Both the position numbers and the translations under genes were made by a program. A stretch of DNA of 64,000 nt from Papaver somniferum (Eukaryota; Streptophyta; Magnoliopsida; Ranunculales; Papaveraceae). The stretch lies in NCBI RefSeq assembly GCF_003573695.1, contig NC_039368.1, forward strand, positions 84,830,374 to 84,894,373. Direction: 5' to 3'. Numbering within the stretch: position 1 is the first letter of the stretch; the number at the start of each line of letters is the position of its first letter. The notes under the pieces were generated by a model. That model was given only the letters and a program-made list of their open reading frames with translations, made no database searches and was not told the origin of the DNA. This document shows, piece by piece, positions 1 to 9,800 of this stretch.

Positions 1-1020
1 TTTTCGGCTCTGTGATGCTCTGTAACTCTCCCAAACTCTCTATCTCCCTTCCTCGCAACCTCAGCAACATATTTATATCCAACAGGTGAAGAAAATCCTC
101 CGTAATAACTCAAAATGATCTTCATATATCCTGCAGTGAAGAAAATATTTTCTGGAATATTTTCTTTCGATTCTTGATTCCTTCACGCGTCTGTGGATGT
201 CAACTTCTCCTTTTTTACCTCGTACATGCTTCCAACAGTTGTTAGATTCTTCCCAGCATACGCAAACTCTCTCCAACTCATGCAAATACCGTGAATATCT
301 CCTCCCTTTGCACACACACCTATTTTTTCTTCCTAACGATTATCCAGCCAAACCGGATCAATTCCAACGACCCTACCACGCCTGTTAAGCTAAATAAAGT
401 CTTCCCATGAAGTTTCAGCCATTGAATCACACTATAACCCCTCCAAATCACGAACTGAAAATCTGTGAATATTTTCCCGCCAAAATTTATATTTGAATTT
501 GAAGAAGATGGGTGCTTTGGACAAAAATGGGTGATGTGGACAAAAATGGGCTACATATAGCCGTGGGTGACAGTTAGCAAAAATGGGGGTCCGTATAGCA
601 AATGTCCTCCGGGGTGCTCCGAGCAATTTTTCGAGCCGAATTTTCCAACAATATTTATTTTCCAAAAATACATAAAAAATAATATTAGTACAAAAATCGA
701 GTTCCAACAATATAGACATTGAGGACAATTTAGACACAAAAATGTGTCTATCAGTCTTCATCGACAATAATTTTATTATTATAATATTAAATTAAAATTT
801 GACTGAGGGTTCCCTCTCTCTATCCCACGTTTTCATTATTTTATGGTGACACGTCAGCTGAATGGTGAATGGAGTGTTAAATGGTGGGGGAATAGCATTT
901 CCGCTTTTAAAATCACAACAACCTCCCTCTGGCAATCAAACTACTCTGTCTTCTTTTCTCAAATTATTTTTTTTCTGAAATAATGTAAAAACACATCTAA
1001 TTAAAAATTACATCAAACCT
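1..1020. other. Intergenic, no gene recognised
   Basis: AT-rich DNA without a convincing coding region. Short direct repeats of the phrase GGACAAAAATGGG occur near 515-550, but no repeat ends or target duplication could be placed. The short open frames on both strands look like chance frames with no recognisable family. Confidence 0.5.
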
Positions 1021-1420
1021 GGTGCAAAGGAAAACCCTGAAAAAATTGATGATGATGATGATTTTATGGTGGTCGAAGAAGAGAAAGTGAAGAGGCACCG
1101 GGAATTTCATTTAATTGAAGACAATCAAAAGTTGAGAAAACTCAATGATGAAAAGGAATCGATGGTAAAAGAAGTTGAATCGTTGAGATCAAAGTCAATT
1201 AATGTCGAAGCCTTAAGGAATTTGTTGAAATAAATGGAGGAGAAACTGAAAAAAAAATCAGCAGGATGTGGTTCTAACAAAAGCTGTATGGAACATTACG
1301 AAGAATGAAGCATAATTGAAAGCCGAAAAAATAGTTCAAAAGGCCGAAGATGAAATGATTTGTATGATTCAGATTATTAAATTGAAGATTAATATCAAGG
1401 AAGAGGAGGAGAAGAAATAG
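1021..1420 (+). pseudogene. Broken coiled-coil protein fragment
   Basis: One frame reads an acidic run (DDDDDF) followed by a Lys/Glu/Leu-rich stretch typical of a coiled coil (for example EDNQKLRKLNDEKESMV), ending at a stop near 1233. In another frame, after a poly-A run near 1250, the same kind of sequence resumes (TKAVWNITKNEA, then KAEKIVQKAEDEM) with one in-frame TAA and a stop at 1420. The simplest reading is a degraded exon with one frameshift and at least one nonsense codon. No upstream promoter or splice-linked partner exon was found. The family is not recognised; coiled-coil sequence alone does not identify it. Confidence 0.45.
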
Positions 1421-4217
1421 AAAAAGGTTACTGCTTAGTCAGGGGTTGTTTATCAGTGTTTTTAAATCACTGTGGATGGAATTCAGCTTTAGGGAGTTTG
1501 ATTTTTGAGCATAATCATATCACAGTTAATATTTTTCCATTAATATTTAGCGTAGAAAAATATTGTTAATGATAAACAAGTGTTTTTGACATGTTTATAG
1601 AGTTTTCTATATATCTCATATATATGAAATTAAAATTTGGACTAGATACTTTTACTGGAAAAGTTAGACATTATGAAGATTATCTATGTTAAATTTCATA
1701 GTTTTTGACCGGAAAAATATTTTAAGTATTTTACAAAATTGCATAATGCAGTTTGAAAAATTCTGACGAACATATATTGAACCCTGATTGGAATTGTTTT
1801 TTCTGATATTTTGTGTTGATAAATTGAGTTTTTGTATAACATGAAACTTAACGATCAAGAATTTATCTTCAAATATCATTTGGATTTTTTCATTTGGAAT
1901 TAAAGTTTAAGATGGTGATTTCAAAACTATTGTGCATGCCTGTCCAAATTATGGGATGTCATTAGATATTAAAGATTGGAGAAGTAAGATTAGTACACAC
2001 AGATGATATATTTTTGATTTTACTGCTTATTTATATTCTTATTTTAGTTATAAATAATGTTCAAACTAGTGCGCCTCATGTGGTTGGTTATATGCTTAGT
2101 TGAAAGTTGTAAATATGGTGTTCTAACTATAGAAGTCATCGTCTTTGTTTGATACCTAAGAGCAACTAGCAATACACTTTTTTTTAATTAAAGCATTTGT
2201 ATGATTTGGGGATATGTATGTTCACATGTAAATGATTGTGATAGGTGATAATTTCACTTACTTTGGCGAGTTTTTATTTGTTAAGGAAGATAAAAAATTA
2301 TGAGTAAACGTCGGAAATAAATCGATGTGTAGAGCAATGGTTTTGATGATATTTTTGTTTCTTTGGAAGGAGCGAAAAATGGTTTATAACTAATTGAACC
2401 AAAGCAGATAAGATATGTTTGATGAACTATTGGTAGTTGTTGTAGATTGCAGCGATCAATTAGCTGCATTTTAGATCGTTAAAATGAGTGTTCAATCCTA
2501 GTATGATGTGTATAGAAAAACATATTAAGTATATATTTTATTGCCTGGATACCAAATACTATTAACGATGTTTTTCAATCTGAGTTACTGTGCTTTGCAA
2601 ACACAATGAAAGGTGCGCAGATTTAGGTGTTGTACACTATGTTTGTTTTGATAGTTGCACCGAATCCTTTGAGAGAAAATGGTATGGTCTCAAAGTTTAC
2701 TTCGGTAGAACTATTTTGTTAAAGATGTTCATACTTTCGAAATGAGAATGAATATAGTTTCCGACTATCTTGTTATTAACAACATTAACATTAAAAATTG
2801 TATTTTTATTAAGGATTTAGTAATACATACGAGCATGTTATATTTCATATAAATATTCAAGAATATTTTTTTAGTAACATATGTTTAATCTTACCAACTT
2901 ACCAAAGCACATAGACTCTCGGATCTTGGTAACTTGCAAAAGTAGCTAAGAAAATTGAAGTGTTTTGATGCTTTGCGTATTGTGTCATGAAATCAAAATC
3001 TAATCATTTAAGTATTGAACGTTGTCTTTACGAAAAGTGTTTTCCTTCTAGTCCTCTATATTGGGTCGAAAGAGTTTTTATTTGGACCGTTAGTTCATGA
3101 GTCATGACTAAGAACACATAACACCTCAAATCTAAATTTCAAGAACTATCAAGAACTTCGTGTACATGTTAGACACACTATTTGTGCTTAAAAAATTATT
3201 TCCATTTTTTTTTAAATATGAGATTTCTAGTTTCTGAATTGGTATTAAACATCGGACTTCAGCTTCGGATGAAGTTTGTAGAATTTTTTAAATCAACGTA
3301 GGAAGAAATACAATTTACATAAGTAACTTCTCAATTTTAAATCTTTTGATGTTGATTTGAAATTTCTTTTGAACCAAGGAATAGTAAGGGTTCCATATCA
3401 TATATGAACGTTGAACTTAGACTAAAGGAACTAAAACATGAAGATGACAAGTTCACTAAGAATGAACCTAACTAGACAAGCATACTAGTGAAACAAAAAC
3501 TTTGGTCCTGAATTTGGCATTGCTTGTACAGTGAAATATAAATTCTCACTGAGAAAACACTTTGCTTTTTAATCTATAGCAAAAAAAATTTGTGAGCCTA
3601 CTGTCTTTAACTTAACAAACAGAAAATATAGAATTCGTTAGTACTTGCCTTTAAGATGAATCCTCCAAAGATGGAACAATTTATTCCTCGACTAGATAGA
3701 AGAATGACGTATATACTAATCCAATGTGATAGCATCGCGGCTATTTCAATAGTTGAGACCGGTCAATTACAACTATAAGAGTTGATGTTATGAGAGCCGA
3801 TTATAAAAAGTCTGAGAATAATTTTCGTTGATCCCTTGGTGAAATGATTAATAAGAAGATGTGAGTACATCTTTTGTGATGAGGTGGATGTCCACTGAGA
3901 TAGAGTTGTATGTGATAGATACCTAACCTAGAAACATGTTAAAAGGGATTAACTAAAGCTCTGGAAACATAATCAGAGTTTGCTTGATATAATAATTTTA
4001 AATAATCAAAATGATTTGGTAGCACACAACTCTATATTCAACTATACAGACATTTACAACGAAATTACGAACTACTCGGAGTGGAACCTGCAGGCTTGAC
4101 TTACCCTAGCTCCAGCCACCACCGAAAGACTAAAGTATGAGTTTCATGTTGTTTGCGGTAAATATGAGATGTATTGATAATTATCTTTACGGTCCGCGAG
4201 TTATAACCCCAAAGATG
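1421..4217. other. AT-rich intergenic DNA, no gene seen
   Basis: About 2.8 kb of AT-rich sequence in which every frame on both strands is closed at short intervals. I see no transposon ends, RNA gene or conserved domain. The only exception is a 15-codon stretch at 1456-1500 that reads like the UDP-glycosyltransferase PSPG box; it is discussed under findings. Confidence 0.5.
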
Positions 4218-4256
4218 TCACTATCCATCCACAAAAAATCCATCAAAATAAAAGTA

Positions 4257-4371
4257 ACACAAAAACCTCATCAAAACAAAATTAACACAAAAATCCCAAA
4301 AATTTTGATGAAACCAAAATTTAAAAATTGGGGTTTTTGTATCAATTTTGTTTTGATAGGGTTTTTGTATC
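4257..4371. repeat. Inverted-repeat (MITE-like) element
   Basis: The arm at about 4257-4297 (containing CATCAAAACAAAATTAACAC) is nearly the reverse complement of the arm at about 4330-4371 (containing TATCAATTTTGTTTTGATAG), with roughly six mismatches over 41 bases and about 30 bases between. The phrase GGGTTTTTGTATC recurs near 4331, 4359 and 4416. Outer termini and a target duplication could not be fixed, so the family is unknown. It lies about 560 bp upstream of the GT47 start codon. Confidence 0.5.
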
Positions 4372-4809
4372 GATTTTGTTTAAGATGGAGTTTTAATGGT
4401 TCCCAACATTTGAGTGGGGTTTTTGTATCACAAATTTGGTCACCTTAATTTTTTATCACTAGTTTTGTTATCTTTATCGCAGTAAAATTTACAATAGAGT
4501 TAATTGGTCTTTTGGATCTAGAACTTGGACAATTATCTTTATCACCGGATAATAAATACAACAACTCAGGTGAGACATCAAAGAAAAAAACCGATTTCAA
4601 ATTTCTGATACAAATTTTGAGCGGGCTCCACTCCCCCACCCACGAAGCAAACAGAAAGCCCACTTACACGGTGAATATTGTGAGTGTCACTTTGTTTTTC
4701 TTTTCTTTTTTTGTCTGTAAATAATTATTATACACATGACTGTAGTTTGTAATATCTACTAGAGTAATTACACCAAATTTAGTATTAAGAAACAAGAGTA
4801 TAATACTAA

Positions 4810-4816
4810 TATAAAA
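4810..4816 (+). promoter_or_regulatory. Candidate TATA box of the GT47 gene
   Basis: A TATAAAA sequence lies 115 bp upstream of the start codon at 4931. That leaves room for a 5' leader of about 80-90 bases if transcription starts 25-35 bp downstream, as is usual for plant TATA promoters. It is the best-placed match, but the region is AT-rich, so it could be coincidental. Confidence 0.4.
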
Positions 4817-4930
4817 AGTAAATGGTTGCACCAGATGGATTAAGAAATTCATTTTCTCAATATAGTCAACAAAACAAAACTCGTTTTCGACAAAAAAAAA
4901 TGTTTCTTTCTTCACATAGAGGAAGAAGAC

Positions 4931-6589
4931 ATGGCTGCTGCTGCATCCTTAAAGAAACTCTTCCTTTTGTTTGCTCTCTTCTCAACAGTTTTCATCTCTC
5001 AATCTTCCCAAACCCATGGTTACTCTAACGGGTTCATATCAACCTCCTCCTATCCAACCACCATTAGCAGCAAATCAACTAATCATGAACAAAATGAGCT
5101 AAACAGGATAGAAGAAGGCCTAAAAAGAGCTCGATACGCGATTCGCCGAGCAGCTCGTAAACGGAATCTTACTAATTCCGATAGCAAAGAGAAGGATGAA
5201 TTCGTCTCAAGAGGTTCTATTTACATTAATCCATATGCATTTCATCAGTTAAGTATCAAAATCCAGTTAAATTTTGCATAAACCTTAAAATATCTTTGCT
5301 AAATCATTTGAATCTGACTAGCCTAGATTTCTGCGTACCGTTAAATCTATCGAAGTCCCATCAATGGAATCAAAATTTATAGGTGACATTGACCCAAAAC
5401 TATCTCAACGAAGTGAGTCCGAAACTCGCTGGCATCTTATTTTTTCTGCTTTATTAATATGTTTCTTTTTCAGGAGTTATATCGAGATGGAGAAGAGATT
5501 GAAAGTGTGGACGTACAAAGAAGGCCAACAGCCACTATTCCATGATGGTCCATTAGGCTACGTTTACTCAACAGAGGGACATTTTATAGATGAGATGGAA
5601 AGTGGATTGAGTCCGTTTACAACTCAAAATCCTGATGAGGCTCATTTGTTCTTCCTTCCGTTCAGCGTGGTTAACATCAAGAGATTCATTCTCGCACCAA
5701 ATCCATCGATCCCGTGGACATGGCTTCAACTGTTTGTGGAAGATTATATAAAGGTTGTCTCGGACAAATATCCGTTTTGGAATAGAAGCAGCGGAGCTGA
5801 CCATTTTATGGTTTCATGCCATGATCGAGTGAGTCTTTATTTCCAATTTTTGAATTTGTGAAACTTTAGTCGTCTCAGGTGACCGATCATTTAAATGCTG
5901 TGTTGCAGGGGACACAAATTTCTAGTGCTTTTCCGCGCGAGTTGTTCAAGAATTTGATCAGGGTTCTTTGTAATGCCAACACCTCAGAAGGTTTCCATCC
6001 CATCAGAGATGCAACACTTCCTGAAGTGAACCTAAAACATGGAGAACTTGGTCATCCGCAACTCGGCAATCAACCTACTACGAATCGTCCCATCCTTGCT
6101 TTCTTTGCTGGCCGAGCACATGGTTATGGGAGAAGTGTGTTATTCAGTTATTGGAAAGATAAAGATGATGAGGTCCGAGTCTATGAGAGCTTGCCGAAAC
6201 CGCTGAACTACACTAATTTGATGACCCAGAGTAAGTTTTGTCTGTGCCCAAGTGGATATGAAGTTGCAAGTCCTAGGATTGTTGAAGCAATATATGTTGG
6301 GTGTGTTCCGGTCATACTTTCTGATCATTATGTACTCCCGTTTAGCGATGTACTCAACTGGAGCCAGTTTTCAATTCAAATTCCGGTTCAAAGAATACCT
6401 GAGATTAAGGTTATCCTGAAAAACATTTCAGCCGTGGAGTACCTAAAAATGCAAAGTAGAGTACTGCAAGTGAAGAGACATTTTATCCTCAATAGGCCTG
6501 CTCAGAGATTTGATTTACTTCATATGGTACTCCACCCGGTGTGGTTAAGGAGCCTTAATATAGGGTTCACTTCTGAAGTTGGTGGTTAA
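4931..6589 (+). CDS. Exostosin-family glycosyltransferase (GT47), 3 exons
   Basis: Proposed join: 4931-5247, 5474-5828, 5909-6589, with GT-AG introns of 226 and 80 bp, giving 450 residues. The protein starts with a hydrophobic segment (KKLFLLFALFSTVF, about residues 8-21) that fits a signal anchor of a type II Golgi protein. A basic, poorly conserved stem follows, then the exostosin domain from FHQSYIEMEKRLKVW onward. Family landmarks visible in order are LFHDGP, PDEAHLFFLPFSV, NRSSGADHFMVSCHD, RVLCNANTSEGF, RPILAFFAGRAHGY, SKFCLCPSGYEVASPR and GCVPVILSDHYVLPF; the last two form the sugar-nucleotide-binding region of GT47 enzymes. Length is typical of plant members related to Arabidopsis At3g07620/At5g25310. 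Such proteins build cell-wall polysaccharides in the Golgi; the exact sugar cannot be told from sequence. Oddities: the usual Trp after SCHD is Arg at the exon 2-3 junction, and FAGGAHG reads FAGRAHG. All exons are open and in phase, so it is probably functional. Confidence 0.9.
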
Positions 6590-6822
6590 AGAAATTTGAT
6601 TGATATATCAGTAACATTTTGGCATTACAATTTCAGAACTCTGAGGATTTTTTGTAACATAAAAAAATAAAATAAAAAAATAAGTGAAAACACGGATGAT
6701 TTTTCGCCCAACTACCGGATTTACTTTCTATGAAATGGCTTGTGCAATAACTAGTTTTTACATACAGCAGAACCAAAAACTGGTGATGGGAGTTATAGTA
6801 TATCAAACCCTAAATTGTTTGA
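6590..6822. other. Shared 3' region of convergent genes
   Basis: Only 233 bp separate the stop codons of the GT47 gene (+) and RH1 (-). Their 3' untranslated regions must lie here and may overlap. There is an A-rich run with AATAAAATAAAA near 6660-6680 on the + strand that could serve the GT47 transcript as polyadenylation signal. No coding sequence is seen. Confidence 0.5.
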
Positions 6823-9800
6823 CTAATCCTTTTCCTGGCTGATCTCCATGCTTCCTTCTGATGCTCTGGAAGACTGGAAGTTCATTTGACGTCTTTTTTT
6901 GAACTTCTCCTGTTGCATGCACTCCTTATATTTCAGCTTTGCTGTTTTGAAGAAGAGTAGAAATCGTAAGTGATAGCGTAACCAAGTAGACAAGTTAAAT
7001 TGACTATTAGATATTCTTTTATGGAAATAAAGGTCGAGAAACTACCAGAATCATAAACTGAGCTAAGTTTTTCGAATATATCTTCGGGTACATTGTGAAC
7101 ACTACAAGAGTCTTTATCAGCTTCTTTCAGAAGTTTTTTAAACTCAACAACCTGACATGTAAAATCAGTGAAAAAAAATACATTAAGCAGACTAGAAAAG
7201 AGAAATCGTGTTTCAAGATAAAAGTTCACAGAGAAAACTTAATGTCAGCCTGTTTTCTCTCTTCTTTCAACCAAATGTCTTCAGTAAACAAGATATCAGA
7301 TACAATACTTAAGTACTTTTAACACATTAAAGAACTTTTTATCTTAGTTCGAAGGCTCCAGGAGAGTAGTAGTACAGGATCAGTTTTTTCAATTTATAAT
7401 ATAAATGTCTGGACGTATTGCATATCCTACTCTATTTTGATGGATTTCGGGCAGCCAGTGTATGTTGCTTCATCAGGATAATTTAAGCAATACTTTCATG
7501 GAAACCTGAACGTCCCATTCATATTTCAGTTTCTGGAATTTGACCCTAGTTGGAGAAGCCTTCCAGACAAGCCATGGTGGTATCCTTCGACACTGAAGAC
7601 TAATGCTACCCTTCAAGGTCTTGCAACTCCAATTATAAGTCAAACATTCTAAAACGGTGTTTGCCTATCAAGATCAGTGCAAGGCTTCTGTTAGATTACC
7701 TAACTTCTCTAGATACGCCTATCTAGATCAGATATCCAAAATTATTATTTCCTTGTTTCTTTGGTAAAAGTTCTAATGCCTTTTCTGTTTACTTGCTTTC
7801 ATTTTCCCCTGGCTAATATTTTTTTCTCAGATTACTCCAATCTGGATGTTTTATTTTTGTTTAGAGTGGTGAGACAGTTAATTTACAGTATTGATGTAAA
7901 TATGTTAGCTGTATCTTTCAGGTTCCATAGTTGGGGATTGATTATCGATCTTCTGCACTCGCGAAAGGTTGCTATCCAATGGGGAAGTATGCTGCATTCT
8001 CTAATCAGCAAGGACTATGTACTACAGGCAAAATGCCAGGAGCTGGGTTGGCAAAGACAGATTTAGATCTAGAGAGAGGTTTAATAGGAATGGGGAGTTT
8101 GAAGTTTCTACTCTAGTGAGCTAAACCGTGGTCCTAGGGCTCGTCGAGTGATCTCATCCGCTGAGAAAGACCAGTTAACCCCTACAGCTCACAAAGATAA
8201 ATATAACCTTCCAGAGTTTCAGACAGATTATGAAAATGCGAAGTTCTTTGTAATAAAGTCCTCCGGTGAAGATGATATTCACAAAAGTATCAAGTATGGT
8301 GTGTGGACTAGTACAGAAAATGGCGATAGGAAGCTGGATATGGCATTCCAGGAGGCAGAGACGAAATCTAGAGAGACGAAGTTTCCAGGAGGCAGAGACG
8401 AAATCGATAGGAAGCTGGATATGGCATTCCAGGAGGCAGAGACGAAATCTAGAGAGACGTGCAAAAGGTCTCCCATCTTTCTCTTCTTCCCAGTGAGTAT
8501 AAAACTAACCTTCATACCTTAGAGGAACTTTTGGTTGTGGACTCCTGCTTATTATTTTTATTGGATAAGTGAGCTTTTTAAGGTAATTTTAGGTAAATGG
8601 GAGCGGGCAGTTGGCCTAGCTGAGATGACTGGACAAGTTGATTTCAAGAAGGATATGGACTTCTGGCAGCAAGACAAGTGGAATGGGGTCTTTTCAGTCC
8701 AATGACACATAGTTAAAGATGTTCCCAATGTCCAATTGCGACATATCATACTTGAAAACAATGACAACAAGCCTGTGACCAATAGCAGGGGATACTCAGG
8801 AGGTAATTCCTAAGAATCTTCTTTAGAGCATCTCCAATGCTAGGGGTGAAGGTCATCCTATTGTGTTGCCATTCTTACATGGCTAAAATAAATATAAATT
8901 AACCTTCTACCTAAAATCTCATCTCCAATGCTAAGGTCCTAGTACCTTGAGAAAAATCAATTTTGAAATAAAAAATGATGATGTGTCATTAGATCTGGGT
9001 CATAGAGAAAGTAAAGATATGACTTTTTGGTTTACCCTTTATTATGAGATGGCATTCATGTCATCATTTTTTATTAACCTCCACCCTAGCATTGGAGATA
9101 AATATTTGGTCAAAAAAGTGTTAAATCCTATGTGTCATGACTTTTTAAGACCTCCACCCCTAGCATTGGAGATGCTCTTATGGACTTTCTTTAGAAAATA
9201 TTTTTCATGAGTTCAGGTGAATATAATTCGTTGCTATGGGATAAATTCCGTATTGATGCTTTGCATGTTGCAATGTCTATGCTATCAAGAACTAGTTTGA
9301 AAAACATTATACAAAGAAATGAGAGAGTTCAAATACCTGATTTCTTGCCAGAAAGGTGAAGCAACGCCCACTATTCCCTGCCCTGGCAGTCCGACCTGCG
9401 CGATGGATATATGTCCTAACATGGAAAGGCATGGCGTAGTTAATTACATTCCTCACCCCTGCAACATCCATACCACGAGTCATAGCATCTGAAGCAATAA
9501 GCACCTGTATTTTTCCCTCCCGAAATTTCTCGAGTGTCTTGCTGCAAACGAAGGACGGAATATGAAAATCCATTAAGGACAATTTCCAGCATCAAACAGA
9601 CTCCAGTATTGCAAATGTAACTGAGTAATACCTTCAGGCTGCAGTGTATATATACAGCTCAGAAGTTGGAACGTAGATTTTCTTAATCAGTACAGGATTT
9701 ACCTTCGAAGAGATTGAGGCTGAAAAGCAGAATATTCTTTGATCTTAAAGGGTAAATCAAAGCAATTTAACATGGTACAGAGTTCGTGAGTTGAATCCTT

